64,000 nt of DNA, taken from NCBI RefSeq assembly GCF_012971745.1, contig NZ_CP048834.1, forward strand, positions 6,222,189-6,286,188. Direction: 5' to 3'. The translations under genes and the position numbers were made by a program. Shown piece after piece: positions 45,860 through 58,246 of this stretch (the stretch's first letter is position 1; the number at the start of each line of letters is the position of its first letter). Below the pieces are notes generated by a model. The model saw only the letters and a program-made list of their open reading frames with translations. It was not told where the DNA came from and did not search any database. The stretch comes from Starkeya sp. ORNL1 (GTDB lineage: Bacteria > Pseudomonadota > Alphaproteobacteria > Rhizobiales > Xanthobacteraceae).

Positions 45860-46840
45860 CTACTCCGCTGCCGCAGCGAGCGGATGTCGGGCAGCGAGGA
45901 AGCGCTCGGCCTCCAGCGCCGCCATGCAACCCATGCCGGCGGCGGTCACCGCCTGGCGGAAGATATCGTCGGCGACGTCGCCGGCGGCGAACACGCCTTC
46001 CACCGAGGTGGCAGTGCTATCCGGCGCCGTCCATACATAGCCGCTCGGCTTCAGGCGAAGCTGGCCATTGACCAGTTCAGTCGCCGGGGCATGGCCGATG
46101 GCGATGAAGACGCCGTCCGCCGGGCGCGCCGTGAAGGATCCGTCGACGGTGTCCTTCAGCACGACGCCGGTGACCTTGGGCGGATCGTCCTGGCCCTTCA
46201 CCTCATGGAGGGCGGCGTTCCACACCACCTCCACCTTGGGATTGGCGAACAGGCGATCCTGCAAGATGCGCTCGGCGCGGAAATGGTCGCGTCGATGCAC
46301 GATCGTCACCTTGGAGGCGAAATTGGTGAGGAACAGCGCTTCCTCGACCGCGGTATTGCCGCCGCCGACCACGATGACTTCCTTCCCGCGATAGAAGAAG
46401 CCGTCGCAAGTGGCGCAGGCCGAGACGCCGAAGCCGCGATATTGCTGCTCCGACGGCAATTCCAGCCAGCGGGCCTGCGCGCCGGTGGCGAGGATCAGCG
46501 TATCGGCCAGCCAGAGGGCGCCGGAATCGGTCTCCAGCCGGAACGGGCGGCGGGACAGGTCGGCCTTGGTCACGATGTCGTTCACGATGCGGGTGCCGAC
46601 ATGCTCGGCCTGGGCCTGCATCTGTTCCATCAGCCACGGCCCCTGGATCGGGTCGGCGAAGCCGGGATAGTTCTCGACATCGGTGGTGATGGTGAGCTGT
46701 CCGCCGGGCTGGATGCCCTGGATCAGCACCGGCTCCAGCATGGCGCGGGCGGCGTAGATGGCGGCAGTGTAGCCGGCCGGCCCGGAGCCGATGATGAGCA
46801 CCTTGACGTGGTTCGAGGCCGGCGATGCCGTGGCAGACAT
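45860..46840 (-). CDS. trxB: thioredoxin-disulfide reductase
   Basis: 326 residues. NADPH-dependent flavoenzyme that reduces thioredoxin. FAD site GSGPAG (18-23), redox cysteines C142 and C145 (CATC), NADPH site GGGNTAVEE, and the C-terminal FAD motif GVFAAGDVADD. Length and motifs are standard. It heads a two-gene operon with lsrB. The 250 bases between it and the divergent Lrp gene hold both promoters; I see no clear operator. Confidence 0.95.
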   Translation of the reverse strand: MSATASPASNHVKVLIIGSGPAGYTAAIYAARAMLEPVLIQGIQPGGQLTITTDVENYPGFADPIQGPWLMEQMQAQAEHVGTRIVNDIVTKADLSRRPFRLETDSGALWLADTLILATGAQARWLELPSEQQYRGFGVSACATCDGFFYRGKEVIVVGGGNTAVEEALFLTNFASKVTIVHRRDHFRAERILQDRLFANPKVEVVWNAALHEVKGQDDPPKVTGVVLKDTVDGSFTARPADGVFIAIGHAPATELVNGQLRLKPSGYVWTAPDSTATSVEGVFAAGDVADDIFRQAVTAAGMGCMAALEAERFLAARHPLAAAAE

Positions 46841-47090
46841 GGTTCACTCGCGATGGCGCGGCCGCTGCGGCAGCCGGCAAGAAGGTATGAAGCAAATGCA
46901 GACGACGAAGAGGCGGGTGCCCCAAGCCATGCGAAAACGTAGGGACTGCATGTGGCGCCCGCAAGGCGTCGGTGCATCATCTCTTAGTTGTCCATAGGAG
47001 TTTGCAGGCCGTCACGAAATATTATTGCGCCGAGGCCACGCTCCTCTATGGTGCGGCGCATCACGAGGCTTGTCGCTCGAGGAGGTGTGC

Positions 47091-47570
47091 GTGGTTCGCC
47101 GGATCGATGGCATTGACCAGAATATCCTGCGCGAACTGCAGGAGGACGGCCGCATCACCAATGTCGAGCTGTCGAAGCGGGTCGGCATATCGGCGCCGCC
47201 GTGCCTCCGGCGCGTGCGCTCGCTGGAGGAAGACGGCATTATTCGCGGCTATCGCGCGCTGCTCGACGAGAAGAAGCTCGGCTTCGACCTGATGGCGTTC
47301 GCCATGGTGCATCTCGTCAGCCAGGCCGAGGCGGATCTTTCCGCCTTTTCCGAGCAGGTGCAGCGCTGGCCGCTGGTGCGCTCCTGCTGGATGCTCTCCG
47401 GCGAGGTCGACTTCCTGCTGCTGTGCGTCGCCCCTGATCTGCGAACCTTCCAGAATTTCGTGCTGGAACTCACCGGCGCGCCCAATGTGCGCAATGTGAA
47501 GACCGCGCTGACCCTCAAGCAGGCCAAGGACGCGCCGGTGGTGCCGATGGAGGGGGCGCCGCACGGCTGA
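47091..47570 (+). CDS. Lrp/AsnC-family transcription regulator
   Basis: 159 residues. N-terminal helix-turn-helix (IDQNILRELQEDGRITNVELSKRVGISAPPCLRRVRSLEEDGII) and a C-terminal RAM ligand domain (SCWMLSGEVDFLLLCVAPD). Probably senses an amino acid and acts as an oligomer. The GTG at 47091 has GAGGAGG 5 bases upstream, better than the longer frame from 47025. It is divergent from trxB. Which genes it controls is not readable. Confidence 0.9.
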   Translation: MVRRIDGIDQNILRELQEDGRITNVELSKRVGISAPPCLRRVRSLEEDGIIRGYRALLDEKKLGFDLMAFAMVHLVSQAEADLSAFSEQVQRWPLVRSCWMLSGEVDFLLLCVAPDLRTFQNFVLELTGAPNVRNVKTALTLKQAKDAPVVPMEGAPHG

Positions 47571-47604
47571 GCGGCTTGCCTGGAACCTTGTGCGACATCC
47601 GCCC

Positions 47605-48684
47605 ATGCTTGAGAACAGAGAGATCGAAGATCACTTCCGGGAGCCAGACTTGAAGCTGCTTCTGCTCCTGGAGGGCCGGCTTGGTCACATCAACCAGGTC
47701 GAGGGCCTCGCCATGGTCATCGGACGGTCGACGCCGGTCGAACTCGAGCGGCTCGTGGTGCGGCGTTCCCGCTTCGCCCATGAGGATGTCCGCAAATTGG
47801 TCATGCGGTATCTCGCGCCGGAGCCGGTGCGGTGGCTGCGCCGGCTCTATGGCATCGACACCGCGCTGGTGCGGCGCCCGGACATCGTCATCGGCTCGGG
47901 TCAGGTCACCATAGCGGCGGGCATCCTGCTTGCGCGCCACTTCAAGGCGCCGCTGGTGTTTTCCGGAGCTGTCGAGGGGTACGACACCCGCGACGTCGCG
48001 CTCCAGCTGGTCAACTCGCGGCGGCGAGCAAGCGAGCCGCGCTCGACCTATGCACCGATACCCTCGCTCATCGATCCGGATACGCTGCCGGCGCCGCGCC
48101 GTCTTGCCGCACCGTCCGACCTTGCCGGCGCCGACATCGCGCTTCTCGTCGGCGGCACCGCCTACCGGCGCCGCTATGAGGCAGCGGAATGGGAGGCGTT
48201 GGAACGCCTGGTGCGTGAGGTCGCGGCACAGTTCGGCGTGCGCTGGCGTGTCGGCACGTCGCCGCGTACCCCGGCTGAGGTGAGTGACCGCCTTGGTGCG
48301 ATGCACATGCGTGGGGAGATCGCCGACTTCCTCGATTTCCGCGCCGCGGGCGCTGGCTCGGCGCACGCCTTGTTCCGAGCCGACGCGATGGTCGTCACGG
48401 CGGATTCGACGAGCATGCTGGCGGAAGGGCTGGCGGCGAGGCGGCCGGTCGTCGCCCTGAAATCCACGCGGGTGCACAAGCATTATGCCGACGAGGTGAT
48501 CGCGGCCATGGCCGGGCCAAGCCTTGCCGTCCTGCCGCTCGCGGACGTCACCGCCGGGCAGTTCGCCGAGACGCTGCTGGGCCTGGAAGCGCCACGGCTC
48601 GATGCACGCGATCTCATCGCGGCGGCGCTCGCTCCAATCGTGAAACAGGCGCGGGACGTTTCCCGTGGGCAGGGACAATCGTGA
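47605..48684 (+). CDS. ELM1/GtrOC1-like glycosyltransferase-fold protein
   Basis: About 359 residues. The family is annotated as mitochondrial fission ELM1-like from its plant relative; bacterial members look like glycosyltransferase-B folds and lie in surface-polysaccharide clusters. Typical segments are LLLEGRLGHINQVEGLAMVI at the start, PDIVIGSGQVT, IALLVGGTAYRR and ADAMVVTADSTSMLAEGLAARRPVVALKS near the end. The start is uncertain: GTG at 47590 or ATG at 47605. It overlaps the next gene by 4 bases. Role in envelope glycan synthesis is inferred from the neighbours. Confidence 0.75.
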   Translation: MLENREIEDHFREPDLKLLLLLEGRLGHINQVEGLAMVIGRSTPVELERLVVRRSRFAHEDVRKLVMRYLAPEPVRWLRRLYGIDTALVRRPDIVIGSGQVTIAAGILLARHFKAPLVFSGAVEGYDTRDVALQLVNSRRRASEPRSTYAPIPSLIDPDTLPAPRRLAAPSDLAGADIALLVGGTAYRRRYEAAEWEALERLVREVAAQFGVRWRVGTSPRTPAEVSDRLGAMHMRGEIADFLDFRAAGAGSAHALFRADAMVVTADSTSMLAEGLAARRPVVALKSTRVHKHYADEVIAAMAGPSLAVLPLADVTAGQFAETLLGLEAPRLDARDLIAAALAPIVKQARDVSRGQGQS

Positions 48685-49526
48685 TGGTGGCCATCGTCTG
48701 CATAAAATGGGGTACGTCCTACCCTGCCGACGACGTGAACATCCTCTATCAAGGGGTGAAGGACCATATAAGCGGGCCGTTCCGCTTCCTCTGCCTGACC
48801 GACAATGCGGCGGGCTTGCGCGAGGAGGTCGAGGTGCTCGATCTGCCGGCGACGGGGGGCCTTTCTCTCCGCTGGAGAGGATGCTGGCCGAAGCTCGCAA
48901 TGTTCAAGCGCGGCGTGCTCGATGGTGTCGACCTGGCGCTCTATCTCGATCTCGACGTGGTGATCGTCGGCTCGCTCGACCCGATCGTCGATCATGTGCG
49001 CGACAATGCTGGCCTTCATATATTGCGCGAATGGAACCCGACGATCTGGAACCTGGTGCCGTTGAACTGGCGCCCCGACCGTGGCGGCCAGAGCTCGATG
49101 GTGGCGTGGCGTCCGGGCGAGCAGGACCATCTGTTCGACGACGTCGTCGCCGACCCGGAGCCGGCCTACAGGCAATGGCGGAACGACCAGCGCTACATCA
49201 GGCAGAAGGCGCACGGCGCACACTATTTCCCGCCGGACTTCTGCATCAGCTTCCGCCGCCACTGCGTCTGGCACTACCCCCTGAACCTCATATTCCGCAG
49301 GGTGAAGAAGCCTGAGGGGCCGGCCGTCGTCGTGTTCCATGGCAGGCCGAAGCCGAGCGACCTGACGCGCGACGACCAGTCACGATGGGGGACCAAGTAT
49401 CGATACGGCTTCGGCCCGGTCGACTGGGTCAAGGCCTATTGGCGCCGCGGGCTCGACGCCGCGAAGAACGTCCGGGCGCCCGCCGACCTCGATGATCACG
49501 GACGCGCCCGCCACATCTCCTCATAG
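48681..49526 (+). CDS. putative glycosyltransferase with DxD motif
   Basis: 281 residues. No signal peptide. The stretch ALYLDLDVVIVGSLDPIV contains the DxD metal-nucleotide motif of glycosyltransferase-A folds; VAIVCIKWGTSYPADDVN and HGRPKPSDL also fit. It is translationally coupled to the ELM1-like gene (4-base overlap), so the two likely act on one glycan. It overlaps the next gene tail-to-tail by 31 bases. Acceptor and donor unknown. Confidence 0.75.
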   Translation: MMVAIVCIKWGTSYPADDVNILYQGVKDHISGPFRFLCLTDNAAGLREEVEVLDLPATGGLSLRWRGCWPKLAMFKRGVLDGVDLALYLDLDVVIVGSLDPIVDHVRDNAGLHILREWNPTIWNLVPLNWRPDRGGQSSMVAWRPGEQDHLFDDVVADPEPAYRQWRNDQRYIRQKAHGAHYFPPDFCISFRRHCVWHYPLNLIFRRVKKPEGPAVVVFHGRPKPSDLTRDDQSRWGTKYRYGFGPVDWVKAYWRRGLDAAKNVRAPADLDDHGRARHISS

Positions 49527-50581
49527 ACCGCATTGATGCGGGCGGCTTCGCGTTCGATGGAGAATTCCTCCACCACGTGCCGGCGCGCGGCCTCGGCCAT
49601 GGCGTCGCGCGTCGACTCGTCCATGTCCATCAGCTTCGCGATGGCAGCGGTGAGGGCAGGGCCGTCATCGACCGGGACGAGGTAGCCGGTCTCGCCATCC
49701 TTCACCAGGTCCGGCGCGGCGCCGGATCTGGCGGCGGCGACGGGCGTGCCGCTCGCCATGGCTTCCAGCGGGACCAAGCCGTAGCCCTCGAAGCGCGCCG
49801 GTATGACGGCGACCGAGAGGCAGCGGAACCAGTCGGCCATGCGCTTGATCGGCTGTTCGCCGAGGATCAGGATCCGGCTCTCCAGCCCGGCGGCGGCGAT
49901 GCGGCGCTTCAACCCGTCGAGGAAGGGCTGCTCCGTCGGGGTCGAAAGCCCGATGACCACCGCAGTCCAGTCGGGGTGGCGGGGCAGCAATTCGACCATC
50001 GCTTCCACGAACAGGTCCTGCCCCTTCTGGTGGCGCACGCGGCCGAACACGCCGATGCCGTGGCGGCCGGGCAGGCCGGTCGCGCGCCACGCCGCGGCGC
50101 GGTCAGGCGCCGGATGGAAGCGCTGGGTGTCGACGCCGTGCATGATGATGGTCGAGGCGCGATCGAGATAGGAGGCGGCCTGCGGCGAGGTGGCTATGAC
50201 GGCGTCCATGCGCGCGATGAGGACGCGCAGGAACCGTCCGTGCCGCTTCTGCGCGGCCGAGGTGAACAGCAGGCGCACCGGCTGGCGCAACACGTCGCGC
50301 AGCATGATGCCGAATAACATTTCGATATCGCGGCGGGCATGCCAGATGCGCCAGCGGCGCCCATCCGGCCGGTGCCAGGCACCGCGCCAGAAGTCGCCCC
50401 ATGAGATTTGCGGGACAGTGTCGGGGAGCCGCGGGCCGAGGGCGCGGATGCCGATGTGCCGCGCCTGTGCCGGCACCAGGGCGATGACGGTGGCGACGAC
50501 GCCCGAGAAGCGACGCTTGAAGCTGGGCGCTATGACTTCGACGGAAGCGAGGTCGACAGGGCCGCCGCCGGGCTCTTGCAT
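49496..50581 (-). CDS. family 4 glycosyltransferase, LpcC-like (LPS core)
   Basis: 361 residues with a glycosyltransferase-B fold. The C-terminal group-1 domain has GVFGRVRHQKGQDLFVEAM, the ILGEQPIKRM strand and FEGYGLVPLEAMASGTPVAAARSGA (the E-x7-E type nucleotide-sugar site). The N-terminal half (SWGDFWRGAWHRPDGRRWRIWHARRDIEML) resembles the LpcC core mannosyltransferase of rhizobia. Probably adds a sugar to the lipopolysaccharide core at the inner membrane. Convergent with the preceding glycosyltransferase. Confidence 0.85.
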   Translation of the reverse strand: MQEPGGGPVDLASVEVIAPSFKRRFSGVVATVIALVPAQARHIGIRALGPRLPDTVPQISWGDFWRGAWHRPDGRRWRIWHARRDIEMLFGIMLRDVLRQPVRLLFTSAAQKRHGRFLRVLIARMDAVIATSPQAASYLDRASTIIMHGVDTQRFHPAPDRAAAWRATGLPGRHGIGVFGRVRHQKGQDLFVEAMVELLPRHPDWTAVVIGLSTPTEQPFLDGLKRRIAAAGLESRILILGEQPIKRMADWFRCLSVAVIPARFEGYGLVPLEAMASGTPVAAARSGAAPDLVKDGETGYLVPVDDGPALTAAIAKLMDMDESTRDAMAEAARRHVVEEFSIEREAARINAVYEEMWRARP

Positions 50582-50635
50582 GCATTCATCCCCGCGGCCT
50601 TGATCATCAGGTCGGCGCCGCGGCGGAACCCATAC

Positions 50636-51934
50636 TCAGAACGGCAGCGCAACGCCACCCGTGAGGGTGTGCTGCTGCGCGCTCTGGGCGATGTCGCCCT
50701 TGTATTTCAGCGAGGTGCGCCAGCCCGAGGTGAAGGCGGCATCGAAGCCGGCCTGCACCACCAGCGAATCCTCGGCGATCGGCATGCCCGCCACGGCGAA
50801 GGATTCGCCGTCGAGGCCCTCATAGACGAGGTCCGGATCGGTATCGCCGAACACATGGCGCCAGCCGAGATCGAGCATCGGATTGACCAGCACGCTGCCG
50901 ACGTTCATCGCGCCCATCAGGCGCATGCCGATCAGCGTATAGGGCCAAGTCTCCTCCTGCTGGTCGGCATTGAGATAGTTATTGCCGTTCACCTTCTCGG
51001 TGAAGCCGTCGACCTGCACCCAGGAGACACCCGCCGAGACATAGGGCTCGACCGCGGCATTGGTGCCGACCTGCTGGACATAGCTCAACTCGCCCAGCGC
51101 CTCGACATGGTCGGCATTGTAGTCGGCGCGCGCGGTCTGCGTGTCGAACTCGACCGGCCGGCGGCTGGAGAGATCATAACGCTCATAGGCAACGATGCCC
51201 TTGGTGCGCCAATTGCCGGCGGCGCCGGTGGCGTAGAGCGAGGCGTGCCACGCATCGGCATCGAGCGTGCCGGAATTGTCGTCCATGTCGAAGCGGGAGT
51301 CGCTCCAGCCGCCGGCGAAGCCGATGCGGAAATCCTGGCTGACCGGCAGGTCGACGCCGGCGAAGACCGCACCGGTCTGGAGACTGGCGCCGGGGCCGCC
51401 ATTGACGCCGTCATAATTGGCCCAGCGGCCGGCACCGCGCACCCAGATCAGATTGGGGTCGATCATCGGCGCCGGTCCGACCGGGGCCTTGGTGGCGAGG
51501 TCGGCATTGCGGCCCTCGATCATCTGGTCGAGGCTCGCAAAGGGGGAATCGTCCGCCGGCTTCGGCTGCTGGGCATAGCCCAAAGGTGCGCTAGCGCCGC
51601 TGCCACCCTGGCCGACGGGCGTCATCATGCGCTGGAACACCGTGGTGAAGAAGGGCGAGCCGGGCATGCCGATGATACCGATCGCCGAGGCGTTCAGCTC
51701 GAGCGAACCGCAGGCGTCGAGATTGGGACCCTCGCCGGGGTATGAAGGATAATCGCCGCCGCCGTCCTGCAGCGTGTCGATGGTCGTTGTCCTGGTGTCG
51801 AACGTGGGGATTTCGCGATCGTCGAAGCAGCGATTGCCGGTCGGGGGCGCCGGTGCCGCCAGCGCGCCGGTCGCCATCGCGCTCAAGCTGCCGACCGCCA
51901 CGCACAGCATTAATGCCCGACGCAGGTTCAGCAT
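50636..51934 (-). CDS. autotransporter-type outer-membrane beta-barrel protein, tandem copy 1
   Basis: 432 residues from the ATG at 51934. Signal peptide (LRRALMLCVAVGSLSAMATGALAA), about 130 residues of exported linker, then an autotransporter barrel with alternating beta strands (MRLMGAMNVGSVLVNPMLDLGWRHVFGDTDPDLVYEG, WRTSLKYKGDIAQSAQQHTLTGGVALPF) ending in a C-terminal phenylalanine. No large passenger domain precedes the barrel. The next gene is a related copy. Role probably in the outer membrane; exact function unknown. Confidence 0.82.
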   Translation of the reverse strand: MLNLRRALMLCVAVGSLSAMATGALAAPAPPTGNRCFDDREIPTFDTRTTTIDTLQDGGGDYPSYPGEGPNLDACGSLELNASAIGIIGMPGSPFFTTVFQRMMTPVGQGGSGASAPLGYAQQPKPADDSPFASLDQMIEGRNADLATKAPVGPAPMIDPNLIWVRGAGRWANYDGVNGGPGASLQTGAVFAGVDLPVSQDFRIGFAGGWSDSRFDMDDNSGTLDADAWHASLYATGAAGNWRTKGIVAYERYDLSSRRPVEFDTQTARADYNADHVEALGELSYVQQVGTNAAVEPYVSAGVSWVQVDGFTEKVNGNNYLNADQQEETWPYTLIGMRLMGAMNVGSVLVNPMLDLGWRHVFGDTDPDLVYEGLDGESFAVAGMPIAEDSLVVQAGFDAAFTSGWRTSLKYKGDIAQSAQQHTLTGGVALPF

Positions 51935-52163
51935 TCGACTTCCCCATACGCACAACGCACTTGCGGGGCCATCCCGACCCCGTACCCACCAGCCGGCGCT
52001 GAGGCAATCACGCTGGCGGTGGAGAATCAATCGCAACTGAATGCGATATTAGGAATCCTTTAATAAGTGCGAGAATTTGGCCGGACCGTGGTGGCTTCAA
52101 GGCCACAGTTTGACGGCAAAATAATCCAGCCGCATCAGCGGCTTCATCGCGGCATCCGCGGTC

Positions 52164-53405
52164 TCAGAACGGGATGGCGAGCCCGGCCGAGAAGGTATGG
52201 AGCTGGGCGTTGTCGGCGATCTCGCCGATATATTTCAGCGAGGTACGCCAGCCGGTCCCGGGCAGTACGGCGTCCAGGCCAAGCCCGACGACGAGGCTGT
52301 CCTCGGCGATGGGAATGCCCGAGACGGCAAAACTGGCTTCCGGCATGGTGTAGACGAGATCCGGCGTGACATCGCCATAGACATGGCGCCAGCCGAGATC
52401 GAGGCTCGGCGAAACCAGAGCGCCGGCAAGCTCGAACTGCGTCGTCAGCCGCGCGCCGATGATGCTGTAGGGCCACGTCTCGGAATGACCCTGGACACCC
52501 CAGAGGCCATCCTTGGGTGCTCCTTCCGGCACTTTTTCCCAGAAGCCCTGCGTGTCGAGCCACGAAACGCCGACCGAGGCATAGGGTTCGACTGCCAGCG
52601 CGCCGAAGGTCGCGACATAGCTGACCTCGGCCAGTGCCTCGATATTGTTGGCGGAATAGCTGGCCGTGGCTTCCGTGGTCTCCCGGCCCCATGGAATCTC
52701 GCGACGGCTTTCGAGATCGTAATAGGCATAGGTGGCGATGGCGCGCATGCGCCACGGGCCATTGGCGTGGGTGGCATAGCCGGAGATATGGTAGCCGTCC
52801 GCTTCCAGATTGGAATCCGTGTCGGTCTCCAGGAAGGAGCGGCTATAGCCGGCAGCGATGCCGAACCGGGTCTGTGCGTCATAGGGCAGATCGAGGCCGA
52901 TGAAGCCGGCGCCCCCATGCATGTCCACGGCCGGCGCGTCGCCCTGCTGCTGGCTGGAGCCGACGCGGCCGACACCGCGCATCCAGAACAGCGACGGGTT
53001 GGGGGCCGGCGGGAGATCGGCGTTGCGGCCTTCCTGCACGCCGTAGGTGGGATCTACGCCCTGGTCGCGGCCGAACAACTGGTCGAGCGCCTGGGCGGCG
53101 TTGGTGCGGGCTCGTGATTCCGCTGCCTCCTCGGCGTAATAGGTGGCGCCGGGAATCTGCTTCTGGCGCTCCTCGCGCTCGTTGTCGCTCAGCTTGTCAT
53201 AGACCAGCGACATCAGCGGGGAGACCGGCGTGCCGAAACTCGCCACCGCTCCGATGGCCGGACCGATCGGGCCAATCGGCCCGATGCAGCTATTGGCTTC
53301 GGGAGGGCAGGGGGGAACCTGCGCGGCGGCCGGCACAGCGCCGAGCAGCGCCAATGCGGCGCTCCCGATGCCCAGCCAAAGCTCCAGCCCCCTGTAGCCC
53401 CGCAC
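52164..53405 (-). CDS. autotransporter-type outer-membrane beta-barrel protein, tandem copy 2
   Basis: 413 residues. Signal peptide (LGIGSAALALLGAVPAAAQ), a short linker with GPIGPIGPAIG, then the same type of barrel: LDLGWRHVYGDVTPDLVYTM, IAEDSLVVGLGLDAVL, WRTSLKYIGEIADNAQLHTFSAGLAIPF. The shared segments with the neighbouring gene are concentrated in the barrel, while the N-terminal linkers differ, so duplication followed by divergence is likely. The terminal phenylalanine needed for BAM recognition is present. A gap of 229 bases separates the two. Confidence 0.82.
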   Translation of the reverse strand: MRGYRGLELWLGIGSAALALLGAVPAAAQVPPCPPEANSCIGPIGPIGPAIGAVASFGTPVSPLMSLVYDKLSDNEREERQKQIPGATYYAEEAAESRARTNAAQALDQLFGRDQGVDPTYGVQEGRNADLPPAPNPSLFWMRGVGRVGSSQQQGDAPAVDMHGGAGFIGLDLPYDAQTRFGIAAGYSRSFLETDTDSNLEADGYHISGYATHANGPWRMRAIATYAYYDLESRREIPWGRETTEATASYSANNIEALAEVSYVATFGALAVEPYASVGVSWLDTQGFWEKVPEGAPKDGLWGVQGHSETWPYSIIGARLTTQFELAGALVSPSLDLGWRHVYGDVTPDLVYTMPEASFAVSGIPIAEDSLVVGLGLDAVLPGTGWRTSLKYIGEIADNAQLHTFSAGLAIPF

Positions 53406-53543
53406 GAATCCGTTCCCCGCTCATACCCGCTTAAGGTCGCCCGGTTCAGCCCTGTCGATTTGTCGATTTTCGGGCGATAACCGATGTGATGCCGATTTCG
53501 AGCTGAAGTGTTCCACGGGCAACATTGCAACCCGTGGCACCCT

Positions 53544-54017
53544 TCATCCGAAGCGCACGCCGGTGATCTCGTAGGAACGCGCGCCTTTGGGCGTCACCAC
53601 CTCGACGGAGGAGCCGGACTTCTTGCCGATCAGCGCGCGCGCCATGGGCGAGGAGATGGAGATGCGGCCGGCCTTGGCGTCGGCTTCCATGTCGCCGACG
53701 ATCTGCCACACGCGCTCTTCCTCGGTGTCCTCGTCGATCAGGGTGACGGTGGCGCCGAACTTGACGATGTCGCCGGACAGCTTGGCCACGTCGATGATCT
53801 CGGCACGCGACAGCTTGTCCTCGAGCTCGGCGACGCGGCCCTCGTTCAGCGACTGCTGTTCCTTTGCGGCGTGATATTCGGCGTTCTCCGATAGATCGCC
53901 GTGGGCACGGGCTTCCGAAATCGCGGCGATGATGCGCGGGCGCTCGACCTGCTGCCGGTGCTTGAGTTCGACCTCAAGGGCGGCGTGGCCGCCCGCGGTC
54001 ATCGGAACCTTATCCAT
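53544..54017 (-). CDS. greA: transcription elongation factor GreA
   Basis: 157 residues, the standard length. Helps stalled RNA polymerase by stimulating cleavage of backtracked RNA. The N-terminal coiled coil has [21 protein letters not shown], carrying the acidic tip residues (D and E of GDLSENAEY). The C-terminal domain follows ([21 protein letters not shown]...[16 protein letters not shown]). AGGGAGG lies about 12 bases before the ATG. It lies 139 bases downstream of carB on the same strand. Confidence 0.95.
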   Translation of the reverse strand: MDKVPMTAGGHAALEVELKHRQQVERPRIIAAISEARAHGDLSENAEYHAAKEQQSLNEGRVAELEDKLSRAEIIDVAKLSGDIVKFGATVTLIDEDTEEERVWQIVGDMEADAKAGRISISSPMARALIGKKSGSSVEVVTPKGARSYEITGVRFG

Positions 54018-54156
54018 AGGTCTCTCGACCTCCCTGAAACGCAAACGGAACCCTTCGCGGGTGGAATTTCCGAGGCCACTCGACCGCCGGAAACCCGCCC
54101 GCGAAGGGCTGCCGCATGTCTGCCAGACGCTGCCGATCGATATCGGAATGCCGATA

Positions 54157-57492
<3,336 letters not shown>

Positions 57493-57535
57493 CGGGTCCC
57501 GTGCGGCTCGCGCATTCAACCGGGCGCACGAAAAA

Positions 57536-57556
57536 GGACGCGTGGGTGACGCGTCC
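57536..57556 (-). terminator. intrinsic terminator between the cupin gene and carB
   Basis: The stem GGACGCGT/ACGCGTCC with a 5-base loop is followed on the minus strand by TTTTTCG. It lies 119 bases after the cupin gene and 44 bases before the carB start, so it either ends the upstream transcript or forms part of an attenuated carB leader. Confidence 0.82.
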
Positions 57557-57674
57557 TTGGGCGGACCCGGATCAGTTTGTTGGCGGAGTGTCCCTCCGCG
57601 AAGGCGATTTAGGTTTGGTCGTTAGAACTTGGCGCCTCCCATAGACCAGATTTGCCGGAGGGGGAAGGGCAGCC

Positions 57675-58172
57675 TCATTTCATCCAAAGACGGGTGAGGG
57701 CACCTTCCGGCCCCGTTACCGGGTCGGATACGGGCAGCGGCACCGCTTTGATGCGGGTGACGGCCTCGTGGAGACCGGTGGCGGAAGGCTTTTCGATCTC
57801 GTAATCCTGGCCCGGCGGATAGGCCCCGACGATGAGAAGACCAGGGCTGGACATGATTCGCTTGTGACCGGTGCCGGCGGGCAGGATCACGATATCGCCC
57901 GGGGCAAGGTCGATCTCCTCGCCGCCCTCGCCGCCGAGCAACACGGTCGCGTCGCCGCGCACGACCGCGAGCGTCTCATGTGCCGTGGAGTGGAAGTGGT
58001 GGAAATCGAAGATGCCGTTGCGCCAGCGACATTCCCAGCCATTCCTGTCGATCAGCGCTTCGAACGTCGATGGCTCAGCCAAAAGCACTGCCCGGTAGAG
58101 CAGGACTGGCAGATCTGGATTGTTGGGAACGCCGCCGGAAGGGTCGAATCTCAGTGTCTCGGGCTCCGGCAT
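57675..58172 (-). CDS. cupin-domain protein
   Basis: 165 residues from the ATG at 58172 (AAGGAA 6 bases upstream). One cupin barrel: the HHFHSTAHETLAVVRGDATVLLGG stretch carries the metal-ligand histidines and glutamate, followed by LAPGDIVILPAGTGHKRI. No catalytic class is obvious; isomerase, dioxygenase or sensor roles are all possible. It follows udgX by about 75 bases on the same strand. Confidence 0.8.
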   Translation of the reverse strand: MPEPETLRFDPSGGVPNNPDLPVLLYRAVLLAEPSTFEALIDRNGWECRWRNGIFDFHHFHSTAHETLAVVRGDATVLLGGEGGEEIDLAPGDIVILPAGTGHKRIMSSPGLLIVGAYPPGQDYEIEKPSATGLHEAVTRIKAVPLPVSDPVTGPEGALTRLWMK

Positions 58173-58246
58173 GTCGTTCCTTTCCTGCAGCATCACAGCA
58201 GCAGAAGCCTCGACGGCGATCATCGGTTCCGTAGCAGAGGCGGACG

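Noticed and set aside
53521..53540. Sixth copy of the island palindrome near the greA end
   Set aside because: TGCAACCCGTGGCA has a broken right arm and lies in core DNA; counted as chance.
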